Shown: positions 28,725 to 36,575 of the stretch, in pieces
Layout of the letters: each line of letters starts with the position of its first letter
How positions within the stretch are numbered: the first letter of the stretch is position 1
Notes under the pieces: generated by a model
Database searches by the model: none
Told to the model about the DNA's origin: nothing
What the model saw: the letters and a program-made list of their open reading frames with translations, nothing else
NCBI RefSeq assembly: GCF_003387355.1
Contig: NZ_QUNH01000002.1
Span: forward strand, 1,121,986-1,185,985
Origin: Winogradskyella sediminis
GTDB taxonomy: Bacteria; Bacteroidota; Bacteroidia; Flavobacteriales; Flavobacteriaceae
Direction: 5' to 3'
Length of the DNA: 64,000 nt
Position numbers and translations under genes: made by a program

Positions 28725-28886
28725 ATGCATATTTCGTGTTTCTTGCTATATAATTTGAACAAGAGCGTTGTTAAGACTCTTTTTTTTTCTATGAAAGTAT
28801 GGGATTTTTTAAATCTGTTAAAGGATGGTAGTAAGTTACAGTTGTGTGATTCTAAAGTTTCGAGCATTAAATTATGCTATAAATAA
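28725..28886 (+). CDS. possible 53-residue small ORF before a terminator
   Basis: ATG 28725 opens a frame of 53 residues ending at TAA 28884-28886. An internal ATG at 28791 would give a 31-residue peptide beginning MKVWDFLNLLKDGSKLQ. A strong intrinsic terminator begins nine bases after the stop, which is why I list it. It has no recognisable domain, signal or Shine-Dalgarno sequence, and a competing frame runs antisense over 28655-28867. Treat as speculative. Confidence 0.2.
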   Translation: MHISCFLLYNLNKSVVKTLFFSMKVWDFLNLLKDGSKLQLCDSKVSSIKLCYK

Positions 28887-28894
28887 TATGAAAG

Positions 28895-28925
28895 CCTTTC
28901 AATATTAAATTTGAAAGGTTTTTTT
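28895..28925 (+). terminator. intrinsic terminator upstream of yifB
   Basis: CCTTTCAA (28895-28902) pairs with TTGAAAGG (28911-28918), followed by seven T residues (28919-28925). The stem matches the terminator at 19983-20016. The plus-strand transcript it ends has no firm gene. Confidence 0.75.
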
Positions 28926-28965
28926 ATTGCCTTGGTTTTCTTACATTTAGAAAAACTAATCATTC

Positions 28966-30504
28966 ATGCTTAAAAAAGTTTTCGCAAGTGCTGTCTTCGG
29001 TGTAGAGGCTTCGACCATAACTGTTGAAGTAAATGTTGATAAAGGAGTGGGTTATCATTTAGTGGGACTTCCTGATAATGCTATTAAAGAAAGTAACTAC
29101 AGAATAGCAGCTGCCCTTCAAAATAACGGTTACCGAATTCCAGGAAAAAAGATTACGATTAATATGGCACCTGCCGATTTACGAAAAGAAGGCTCGGCTT
29201 ATGATTTAACCTTAGCTATTGGGATTTTAGCAGCATCTAATCAAATTAAAGCGGAAAATTTAGAGGATTACCTCATTATGGGGGAATTGTCCTTAGACGG
29301 CAGCTTACAGCCTTTTAAAGGTGCTTTGCCAATTGCTGTAAAAGCGCGAGAAGAAGGGTTTAAAAATATCATTCTACCCATTCAAAATAGTAAAGAAGCG
29401 GCTATTGTAGATAATATCAAAGTTTTTGGAGTTGAGAACATCATGCAAGTCATTAATCACTTTGAAAATGGTGAATCATTAGAGCAAACCATCATCAATA
29501 CACGAGAGGAATTTTATAAAAGTTTGGATTTTCCAGAGTTTGATTTCGCTGATGTCAAAGGTCAGGAGTCCATAAAACGTTGTATGGAAATTGCTGCAGC
29601 TGGTGGTCATAATATTATTCTTATTGGTCCCCCAGGTTCAGGGAAAACCATGTTAGCAAAGCGATTACCGAGTATTTTGCCACCTATGACTTTACATGAA
29701 GCCTTAGAAACGACTAAAATTCATTCTGTTGTGGGTCGCGTAAAGGCACATACTGGACTCATGGCACAGCGTCCTTTTAGAAGTCCACACCACACCATAT
29801 CAAATGTCGCGTTAGTCGGCGGAGGAAGTTATCCGCAACCTGGTGAAATATCCTTATCGCACAACGGAGTGTTGTTTTTAGATGAATTACCAGAGTTTAA
29901 ACGTGAAGTCTTAGAGGTAATGCGTCAGCCTCTAGAAGATAGAGAAGTGACAATTTCTAGAGCAAAATTTACGGTAACGTACCCGTCGTCTTTTATGTTA
30001 GTGGCGAGTATGAATCCAAGTCCGAGTGGTTATTTTAACGATCCGGATGCTCCAATTACATCATCTCCTGCAGAAATGCAACGCTATATGGGTAAAATAT
30101 CCGGACCGTTACTAGATCGTATTGATATTCATATTGAAGTGACTCCAGTGCCGTTTGAAAAACTATCTGATGAGCGTCAAGGAGAATCTTCTGTAGAGAT
30201 TCGCAAGCGCGTGACTAAAGCTCGGGAAAAACAGACGCAACGATTTAAGGACTTGGAGCATATCCATTACAATGCGCAAATGAGTACAAAGCAAATCCGA
30301 AATTATTGTAAGTTAGATGACGCTTCTATGTCACTTTTAAAATCAGCAATGGAGCGTTTAAATTTATCGGCTAGAGCTTATGATAGAATTTTAAAAGTCG
30401 CCAGAACGATATCAGATTTAGAGGACTCAGAAGATATATTAGGTGCGCACATTAGCGAAGCTATTCAATATCGAAGCCTCGATCGCGATGGTTGGCTGGG
30501 ATAG
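28966..30504 (+). CDS. yifB: YifB family Mg-chelatase-like AAA+ ATPase (ComM-type)
   Basis: The 512-residue protein has the three-part YifB/ComM layout. An N-terminal ChlI-like domain spans about 1-175 (VEVNVDKGVGYHLVGLPDNAIKES region). The AAA+ core carries Walker A GPPGSGKTMLAKRLP near residue 222, Walker B VLFLDELPEF and the sensor region ASMNPSPSGY. The C-terminal Mg_chelatase_C domain begins near 405 (KQIRNYCKL to ARTISDLEDSEDI). ComM is a hexameric helicase that promotes branch migration during integration of transforming DNA. Whether this strain is competent is not shown here. ATG 28966 agrees with the family start LKKVFASAVFGVEA. Confidence 0.92.
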   Translation: MLKKVFASAVFGVEASTITVEVNVDKGVGYHLVGLPDNAIKESNYRIAAALQNNGYRIPGKKITINMAPADLRKEGSAYDLTLAIGILAASNQIKAENLEDYLIMGELSLDGSLQPFKGALPIAVKAREEGFKNIILPIQNSKEAAIVDNIKVFGVENIMQVINHFENGESLEQTIINTREEFYKSLDFPEFDFADVKGQESIKRCMEIAAAGGHNIILIGPPGSGKTMLAKRLPSILPPMTLHEALETTKIHSVVGRVKAHTGLMAQRPFRSPHHTISNVALVGGGSYPQPGEISLSHNGVLFLDELPEFKREVLEVMRQPLEDREVTISRAKFTVTYPSSFMLVASMNPSPSGYFNDPDAPITSSPAEMQRYMGKISGPLLDRIDIHIEVTPVPFEKLSDERQGESSVEIRKRVTKAREKQTQRFKDLEHIHYNAQMSTKQIRNYCKLDDASMSLLKSAMERLNLSARAYDRILKVARTISDLEDSEDILGAHISEAIQYRSLDRDGWLG

Positions 30505-30592
30505 TTTTATTTAGTTTCTAAGTGGTTACTTTAAAGCAATTTGATTTGTTTGTTTTAAATTAAAAGTTTAATAACATATTTTTTAATAATAC

Positions 30593-31708
30593 ATGAGAAA
30601 ACAAGTTGTATATGTGGCAGTTCTGCTTTTGTTTAATTGCGGAAATAATGAAGATAAAATAAATAAGACTTCTGGTAAATCGGATGCAGTTGTTGTTGAG
30701 GACGCTTTAGGTTTAAATGTAGAGCAAGCGAATCGCTTAGCGCAATTACCTATTAACTGCATCAACACAGAATATCCTAATAAGCTCAATCAAACTATTG
30801 GGAGTGCTTCCGATTTAAAAACACCTCAAGAATTGCATCCTGCATTTTACGGTTGCTTCGATTGGCATTCTGCCGTTCATGGGCATTGGAGTTTAGTGTC
30901 TTTGCTAAAGGAGTTTCCTGATTTAGATAATAGAGCGGAAATTGGTCAAAAATTACTTCAGAATATTTCGAAGGAAAACATAGCGCAAGAATTAGTCTAT
31001 TTTGAAGGAGAATACAATTCGTCTTTTGAGCGTACTTATGGTTGGGCGTGGTTATTGAAGCTTGCTGAAGAATTGCACACGTGGGATAATCCTTTAGCGC
31101 GTAAACTGGAAGCTAATTTGCAACCGATGACGGATCTGATTGTTGGGAAGTATTTAGAATTTCTACCAAAATTAAATTATCCAATCAGAGTAGGAGAACA
31201 TCCTAATACAGCGTTCGGACTAAGTTTTGCTTATGATTACGGAGAGGCTGTTGGGCATCAGAAATTAATGACTTTAATAGAAAAAAGAGCTAAGGATTTC
31301 TTTAAAAACGATCAGGATTGTCCAATAGAATGGGAGCCAAGTGGTTTTGATTTTTTGTCGCCTTGTTTAGAGGAAGCCGCCTTAATGAAGCGTGTGTTGT
31401 CTGTAAAAGAATTTAGAGTGTGGATTAATGACTTTATGCCAGAGCTTAGTAATGAAGGGTTTGAAATTGGAGTGGGAAAAGTATCTGATAGAACCGATGG
31501 TAAGTTGGTGCATTTGGATGGTGTTAATTTTTCAAGAGCTTGGAGTCTTAACTTTATAGCTAAAGATTTACCAGAATATAAACATCTTCAAAAATTAGCG
31601 AATAAGCATATTAACTATTCATTACCAAGTATTGTGGGTGATAGTTATGAAGGCGGACATTGGTTAGGGAGTTTTGCGATCTATGCGCTCAATTCAGGGA
31701 AAGAATGA
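30593..31708 (+). CDS. DUF2891 domain-containing lipoprotein-like protein
   Basis: The 371-residue protein has a hydrophobic N-terminus ending in LLLFNCGNN; the Cys suggests a lipoprotein, though Asn before the Cys is atypical for a lipobox. The rest matches DUF2891, with HPAFYGCFDWHSAVHGHW near residue 82, FERTYGWAWLLKLAEEL, IRVGEHPNTAFGLSFAYDY and an EPSGFDFLSPCLEEA block. The fold is likely an alpha-barrel like glycoside hydrolases, but no enzyme activity is known to me. Its TGA stop overlaps the ATG of the downstream NRAMP-type transporter (ATGA), so the two are translationally coupled in the 5-oxoprolinase operon. Confidence 0.85.
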   Translation: MRKQVVYVAVLLLFNCGNNEDKINKTSGKSDAVVVEDALGLNVEQANRLAQLPINCINTEYPNKLNQTIGSASDLKTPQELHPAFYGCFDWHSAVHGHWSLVSLLKEFPDLDNRAEIGQKLLQNISKENIAQELVYFEGEYNSSFERTYGWAWLLKLAEELHTWDNPLARKLEANLQPMTDLIVGKYLEFLPKLNYPIRVGEHPNTAFGLSFAYDYGEAVGHQKLMTLIEKRAKDFFKNDQDCPIEWEPSGFDFLSPCLEEAALMKRVLSVKEFRVWINDFMPELSNEGFEIGVGKVSDRTDGKLVHLDGVNFSRAWSLNFIAKDLPEYKHLQKLANKHINYSLPSIVGDSYEGGHWLGSFAIYALNSGKE

Positions 31709-32931
31709 TTTTAAAATTCTTTAAAAATATAGGTCCAGGACCTTTAGTGGCTGCGGCTTTTATTGGTCCTGGGACGGTGACAGTTTGTACGTTGGCCGGA
31801 GTTAATTTTGGTTTCGCATTATTGTGGGCCATGGCCTTATCTATTTTCGCTACGGTAATATTACAGGAAATGGCAGCGCGATTAGGTATCGTGTCTCAAA
31901 AAGGCTTGTCTGAAATTATTAGGGAAGAAATTAAACATCCAATCGTAAAAGGTGTAGCTTTACTTTTAATTATTAGTGCTATCGTCATTGGGAATGCGGC
32001 TTATGAAGCCGGAAATATCAGTGGAGGTGCTTTAGGAATGGAGGCTATTGTTGGAAATGTGATTTGGGAAGTCGGTCAGTTGGATTTCAATATCATGAGT
32101 TTAATTATTGGTGCCATTGCTTTTGTGTTACTTTATATCGGAAATTATAAAGTTTTGGAAAAAACCTTTGTGTTTTTAGTGATTCTTATGAGTTTCGCGT
32201 TTATAACGACGGCAATTCTTACAAAGCCTAATTTTTTAGAAATCCTAACAGGCATCCTGGTTCCTGTGGCTCCAGAAGGTAGTATCTTAACGATTATTGC
32301 ATTAATCGGGACCACAGTTGTGCTGTACAATCTCTTTTTGCATGCGTCTTTAGCGAAGACCAAATGGAAATCTAAAGATGATTTGCCATTAGCAAGGAAA
32401 GACACTATGGTTGCTGTGATTCTGGGCGGAACGGTGTCTATGTGTATTATCATTGCGGCATCAGCCATTCAAAAACAGCCTATTACTAATACATCGGATT
32501 TGGCTTTAGGATTAGAGCCTTTATTTGGGAGTTTTGCAAAATACTTTTTAGCCATCGGTTTGTTTGCCGCGGGAATTACGAGTGCGATTACGGCGCCTTT
32601 GGCTGCTGCATTTGTAGCTAGCGGATGTTTAGGATGGGAGCCAGATTTAAAATCTAAAAAGTTTAAAACAGTTTGGATGATTGTCGTGGTATTGGGAGTT
32701 GTGTTTTCTAGTAGTGGATTTAAATCTATTGAAATCATAAAGTTTGCTCAAGTCGCTAATGGTTTATTATTGCCTATTATTGCAGGATTTTTGTTGTGGA
32801 TAATGAATAAATCATCCGTTTTAGGAGTTAATGTTAATTCGAAACTTCAAAATGTGTTAGGACTTATTATAGTCGTAATTACTATATTTTTAGGTCTGAA
32901 AGGTGTTTTAAGTGTATTTAATGCGATTTAA
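31705..32931 (+). CDS. NRAMP-fold transporter lacking metal-binding motifs (YcsG-like)
   Basis: The 408-residue membrane protein has about eleven helices of the LeuT/NRAMP fold. ATG 31705 is chosen over a longer frame from 31660: it overlaps the preceding stop as ATGA and gives MILKFFKNIGPGPLVAAAFIG, the family start. TM1 reads FIGPGTVTV where metal transporters have DPGN, and TM6 reads TTVVLYNLFLHASLAK where they have MPHN. The Asp, Asn and Met metal ligands are thus absent. The gene sits three bases before pxpA. In Bacillus subtilis the NRAMP gene ycsG is also next to ycsF (pxpA) and kipI-kipA (pxpB-pxpC). A non-metal substrate such as 5-oxoproline is inference. Confidence 0.85.
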   Translation: MILKFFKNIGPGPLVAAAFIGPGTVTVCTLAGVNFGFALLWAMALSIFATVILQEMAARLGIVSQKGLSEIIREEIKHPIVKGVALLLIISAIVIGNAAYEAGNISGGALGMEAIVGNVIWEVGQLDFNIMSLIIGAIAFVLLYIGNYKVLEKTFVFLVILMSFAFITTAILTKPNFLEILTGILVPVAPEGSILTIIALIGTTVVLYNLFLHASLAKTKWKSKDDLPLARKDTMVAVILGGTVSMCIIIAASAIQKQPITNTSDLALGLEPLFGSFAKYFLAIGLFAAGITSAITAPLAAAFVASGCLGWEPDLKSKKFKTVWMIVVVLGVVFSSSGFKSIEIIKFAQVANGLLLPIIAGFLLWIMNKSSVLGVNVNSKLQNVLGLIIVVITIFLGLKGVLSVFNAI

Positions 32932-32934
32932 AAA

Positions 32935-33678
32935 ATGAAAAATAAGTTACAAATAGATCTTAATGCAGATGTAGGAGAGGGTATAGGTAACGAGGCGGAC
33001 CTTATGCCATTTTTGTCATCTTGTAATATAGCATGTGGTGGTCATGCAGGTGATTTGGAGAGCATGACCTCTATTGTAAAGCTTTCTATGCGTTATAAGG
33101 TGAAAATTGGCGCACATCCTTCGTTTCCAGATAAATTGAATTTTGGAAGAGCGCTTATGGAGCTTTCAGCTTCAGATTTATATACGAGCCTAAAAGATCA
33201 AATAAGTGCTTTGCAAACCGTTTTGCATCATGAAAATGCAGTTTTACATCATATAAAACCTCACGGAGCACTTTATAATTTAGCTGCTAAAGATGAAAAA
33301 ATAGCAGGAGTGATTATTGAAGTCATTAAGAGTCTTTCCTCTTCAGTTAAATTATATGCGCCTTATAATTCTGTGATCGCTAAACGAGCAAAAAAAGACC
33401 ATGTTGAAGTTGTGTTTGAAGCATTCGCAGATCGAAATTATAACGAAGATTTATCATTGGTTTCTCGAAAAAATAATGATGCTGTTTTACATGAAAAGGA
33501 GGCTGTTTTGAATCATGTTTTGAGCATGATAAAATATCAAAAAGTGACGTCCATAAGTGGAGTAGAAGTGCCACTAAAAGCATCAACATTTTGTGTGCAT
33601 GGAGATACGGATAATGCCATTGAAATTTTAAAGTTTTTATCTGATAATTTAAAGAAAAATAATTTTCAAATTCAATAA
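32935..33678 (+). CDS. pxpA: 5-oxoprolinase subunit A (LamB/YcsF family)
   Basis: The 247-residue protein is a clear YcsF/LamB family member, with LNADVGEG near the N-terminus, SCNIACGGHAGD, VKIGAHPSFPDK, HHIKPHGALYN and FEAFADRNYN. Together with PxpB and PxpC it forms the ATP-dependent prokaryotic 5-oxoprolinase that opens 5-oxoproline (pyroglutamate) to glutamate, a damage-control and salvage reaction in the cytoplasm. It starts three bases after the transporter stop and six bases before pxpB, so all are surely cotranscribed. The product name follows the known complex; individual catalytic roles are not resolved by the sequence. Confidence 0.94.
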   Translation: MKNKLQIDLNADVGEGIGNEADLMPFLSSCNIACGGHAGDLESMTSIVKLSMRYKVKIGAHPSFPDKLNFGRALMELSASDLYTSLKDQISALQTVLHHENAVLHHIKPHGALYNLAAKDEKIAGVIIEVIKSLSSSVKLYAPYNSVIAKRAKKDHVEVVFEAFADRNYNEDLSLVSRKNNDAVLHEKEAVLNHVLSMIKYQKVTSISGVEVPLKASTFCVHGDTDNAIEILKFLSDNLKKNNFQIQ

Positions 33679-33684
33679 AAAATC

Positions 33685-34416
33685 ATGAGCTTTCAGCTTC
33701 GATATTCGCAATACAATGAGCGTTCTATTTTAATAGAATGGCCAGCGGATATTAATGAAAACATACTTCAGGATGTCTTAGTTTTTAAAGAAGTGATTGA
33801 AAATAACTACCCTAAACAATCAGTTGAAGTAATTTCTTCATATAGCTCAATATTAGTTATTTGCATAATTGCTATTGATAATGTCAATGATAGAATTTTG
33901 GACTTGAAGAAACTATATTCAATTCAAAGAGATGTCAAAAAAACAAATTCTAAAACATTTAGAATACCTGTTTGTTATGATGAAGAATTTGCAATGGATT
34001 TGGATGATTTTTCTAAAGTAAAAAACCTTTCAAAAGATACTGTTGTAAGGTTACATTCTGAAACGATTTATACGGTATATTTTATTGGTTTTTTACCGGG
34101 ATTTTTATACTTAGGTGGACTTAATTCAACCTTGCATTTAGACCGAAAAATAACACCTAATCTGAAGGTGAAAAAAGGGGCTGTTGGCATCGGTGGACAA
34201 CAGACCGGAATCTATCCACAAGACAGTCCGGGAGGTTGGCATATTATAGGAAATTCACCGATCGATTTATTTAATCCAAAACAACATCCACCGTGTTTTA
34301 TAAAAGCAGGTGATCATATAAAATTTGATCCGATTTCAAAATCAGAATATCAAAATATAAAATCCGAAGTCAACAATCTAAACTTTGATTTCAAAACTTT
34401 AGAATTACATGATTAA
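33685..34416 (+). CDS. pxpB: 5-oxoprolinase subunit B (KipI family)
   Basis: The 243-residue protein matches the KipI/PxpB family. It has VYFIGFLPGFLYLGGL near 133, VKKGAVGIGGQQTGIYPQ and SPGGWHIIGNSP, the classic cyclophilin-like allophanate-hydrolase-subunit-1 blocks. It acts with PxpA and PxpC as the 5-oxoprolinase. In B. subtilis its counterpart KipI also inhibits the sporulation kinase KinA, a role not expected in a non-sporulating flavobacterium. It begins six bases after pxpA and its last eight bases overlap pxpC. The N-terminal third (about 1-80) is divergent from the family average. Confidence 0.94.
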   Translation: MSFQLRYSQYNERSILIEWPADINENILQDVLVFKEVIENNYPKQSVEVISSYSSILVICIIAIDNVNDRILDLKKLYSIQRDVKKTNSKTFRIPVCYDEEFAMDLDDFSKVKNLSKDTVVRLHSETIYTVYFIGFLPGFLYLGGLNSTLHLDRKITPNLKVKKGAVGIGGQQTGIYPQDSPGGWHIIGNSPIDLFNPKQHPPCFIKAGDHIKFDPISKSEYQNIKSEVNNLNFDFKTLELHD

Positions 34417-35257
34417 GGTTTTAAAAGCAGGATTCTATTCCACTATTCAAGACCAAGGTCGTTTTGGGTATCTCAGTTATGGAGTGCCCTTATCTGGTGC
34501 TATGGATGCTTATTCTAGTCAATTCGCAAATGCGCTTGTTGGTAATGCTAAAAATGCTGGAATAATAGAAATGACAATGACAGGTGTCGATTTACTATTT
34601 TTAAAAGCCACAACGATAGCTATTACTGGTGCTAATATGCGTCCTAAATTGAATGGTAAACCCGTCGTAATGTTTAAATCTATTATTGTGAATGTGAACG
34701 ATATGCTGACTTTTGGAAAATTAACTAATGGTTTTAGAACGTATTTGGCTGTAAAAGGTGGTGTTTTATCCGAAATGGTGCTAGGTAGTAGAAGTATGCT
34801 AAAAGGGATAACAGATAACTTCAGAATTCAAAAAGGGGACTATTTAGAAATGAGTAATGCTTCAAATGTTATAATTCCTAAAAACGCAAAGCTAAAGTTT
34901 GATAACTTGTATTTGGATGAGGACACTTTGGAGGTAATGAAAGGTCCGGAATTTGATAAACTCACTACTTACCAGCAAAATATGCTTGTTAGTAGTACGT
35001 TTCAAGTTTCAAAATATAATAATCGTATGGCATATCAGCTAGAGCCTTTGGTTCATAATGATTTAGAATCGATATTAACATCACCTGTGTTGCCGGGTAC
35101 GGTTCAGCTTACGCCATCAGGGCAGCTCATCGTTTTAATGCGCGATTGCCAAACTACAGGAGGTTATCCTAGGGTTCTTCAGTTAACCGAAAAGTCGATA
35201 AACATTCTAAGTCAGAAGACTACAGGTAATTATCTAAATATCAGACTAAATGATTAA
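34409..35257 (+). CDS. pxpC: 5-oxoprolinase subunit C (KipA family)
   Basis: The 282-residue protein matches the KipA/biotin-dependent carboxyltransferase-like PxpC family. It begins IKVLKAGFYSTIQDQGRFGYLSYGVPLSGAMD, with LAVKGGVL in the middle and GQLIVLMRDCQTTGGYPRV near the C-terminus. It completes the PxpABC 5-oxoprolinase, and the fusion of these two subunits in some bacteria supports their joint action. The gene overlaps pxpB by eight bases, and no terminator hairpin with a T-run is evident in the 87 bases before the next gene. The annotation is strong because all three subunits are adjacent. Confidence 0.94.
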   Translation: MIKVLKAGFYSTIQDQGRFGYLSYGVPLSGAMDAYSSQFANALVGNAKNAGIIEMTMTGVDLLFLKATTIAITGANMRPKLNGKPVVMFKSIIVNVNDMLTFGKLTNGFRTYLAVKGGVLSEMVLGSRSMLKGITDNFRIQKGDYLEMSNASNVIIPKNAKLKFDNLYLDEDTLEVMKGPEFDKLTTYQQNMLVSSTFQVSKYNNRMAYQLEPLVHNDLESILTSPVLPGTVQLTPSGQLIVLMRDCQTTGGYPRVLQLTEKSINILSQKTTGNYLNIRLND

Positions 35258-35344
35258 ATCTCTATGAAAACGATTGATTTAAATTTTATATGTTAAATAA
35301 AATCAATAATTTACGGTCGCTATTAACAAAACTAACCATTGATT

Positions 35345-35860
35345 ATGAAAAAATTTGGATTGCTTATTATTGGAATTATTTTAGGTGCACTTGCTATGTA
35401 TTTTTATTGCTGCAATAAGGGTGATATGATAACAGACCCACCAATAATTAAACCTCCGTCAGGAATTATAACACCTGAAGAAATTATGACCTTAGATCAG
35501 GCTTATAATGAGCGTTATCAAATTATTAATGATTCTTTATTTAAGGATTCTAAAACTGGAGACAATCGGTCTTCTTGGTATAGATTAGAGGATATTGAAG
35601 CTTATTTAGCGTATGCTAAACAGCAAGCAAAAGATAATGGTAACACTTTAGATGGATTGCGCTTGTATCTTGGAGCTTATCCCGATACCAGTACGGAAAA
35701 ACCCGGTTTAACCACTTTATTTTTTGTGCCAACAGGTTATGCAAATACATCTGAAGGTAGTTTCTTTTCTATGCAAGGAGGAAGCGGTGATTTAAAAAAA
35801 TCAGATGGTTTAAACATTGGAGGTACAGGTCATCCACCAAGTGCTAATTATCCACAATAG
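35345..35860 (+). CDS. small membrane-anchored protein of unknown function
   Basis: This 171-residue protein begins KKFGLLIIGIILGALAMYFYCC, one N-terminal helix or signal anchor, then a proline-rich linker (DPPIIKPPSG) and a soluble domain with YRLEDIEAYLAYAKQQAK and LRLYLGAYPD. ATG 35345 is chosen over the in-frame TTG at 35339. I do not recognise a named family, though flavobacterial paralogues with the 'LRLYLGAYP' core are common in my experience. It has no catalytic motif. It starts 87 bases after pxpC and 10 bases before the 7TM protein gene, so it may form part of that sensory module. Function unknown. Confidence 0.75.
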   Translation: MKKFGLLIIGIILGALAMYFYCCNKGDMITDPPIIKPPSGIITPEEIMTLDQAYNERYQIINDSLFKDSKTGDNRSSWYRLEDIEAYLAYAKQQAKDNGNTLDGLRLYLGAYPDTSTEKPGLTTLFFVPTGYANTSEGSFFSMQGGSGDLKKSDGLNIGGTGHPPSANYPQ

Positions 35861-35870
35861 ATTTGTTTTA

Positions 35871-36575
35871 ATGGAAGAGTTTTTAAAACAAAACTATTTT
35901 TTATTAACTTATTCTGTTGAATTTTTAGCAGCAGTTATTGGCTTGATTCTTTTTAAGAAGTATAGTCATGTTGCTGCTAAATTTTTAATTTATTTTTTAG
36001 TTTTTGCATTTTTTATTGATTTACTTCATAGTTATCCACAATACTTAAAGAGCTTGAATAAATTTGATTTAATCGAAGGCACATTGATTGAAAAAAACTA
36101 TTGGTTATCTAATATATTATGGTTTGGAGGTGTTGTGTGTTTTTTATTTTATGTCAATTATAAAATTAGTAGTAATCCTCGTTTCAGAATAGCTTTAAAA
36201 TACTGTTTTATAACGTATGTAATATTGTTTGTTCTTTATGGGATTTTTAATTTTGATTTGTTATTTACTACATTAAATTCATTTGTAGCTGTTTTGAGTT
36301 TATGGATGATATTAGTGTGTTCGTCCGTATTTTATGTTGAAATATTACAGAGTAATTTAATTTTTCAATTTTATAAATCTATATATTTTTATATCAATAC
36401 TTGTTTTTTATTGTGGAGTATACTTATTGTTCCTATAGTTTTTTACGAAATTTATTTTTCTACTGCAGATTGGAATTTCGTTATTCTAAAATGGCAAATT
36501 TATTTATCCGTTAATATTATCTTTTACTTAACCCTTTCTATAGCTTTAATATGTTGCAAGCCAGAGACCAAATAG
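35871..36575 (+). CDS. seven-helix membrane protein, probable sensor partner
   Basis: The 234-residue protein has about seven hydrophobic helices: YFLLTYSVEFLAAVIGLILF, KFLIYFLVFAFFIDLLHS, LSNILWFGGVVCFLFYV, LKYCFITYVILFVLYGIF, AVLSLWMILVCSSVFYV, INTCFLLWSILIVPIVFYEI and SVNIIFYLTLSIALICC. ATG 35871 is used because a longer frame from 35817 would run into the upstream gene. No family was recognised. The last 25 bases overlap the histidine kinase gene, which implies translational coupling and suggests that this protein is the membrane sensing half of a split receptor kinase. That role is inferred from gene order only. Confidence 0.75.
   Translation: MEEFLKQNYFLLTYSVEFLAAVIGLILFKKYSHVAAKFLIYFLVFAFFIDLLHSYPQYLKSLNKFDLIEGTLIEKNYWLSNILWFGGVVCFLFYVNYKISSNPRFRIALKYCFITYVILFVLYGIFNFDLLFTTLNSFVAVLSLWMILVCSSVFYVEILQSNLIFQFYKSIYFYINTCFLLWSILIVPIVFYEIYFSTADWNFVILKWQIYLSVNIIFYLTLSIALICCKPETK

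Larger units (their letters stand above)
27951..28965. other. 1-kb AT-rich intergenic interval with hairpins and terminators
   Basis: No convincing gene fills this interval. It holds a terminator for the upstream giant gene (27965-27994), a dense group of dyads at 28348-28518, a hairpin at 28574-28600 and a final terminator at 28895-28925 just before yifB. Two or more plus-strand terminators without an intervening annotated gene suggest small transcripts or tiny ORFs. The only long frames are low-complexity (28121-28336, from GTG) or antisense (28655-28867). Confidence 0.55.

Noticed and set aside
28655..28867. 70-residue minus-strand frame in the 28-kb gap
   Set aside because: No family or start signal was seen, and its orientation conflicts with the plus-strand terminators around it. 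A real gene cannot be excluded.
31660..31704. Longer NRAMP start giving 15 extra residues
   Set aside because: The extension lies wholly inside the DUF2891 gene and is not family-like; the ATGA overlap start is better.
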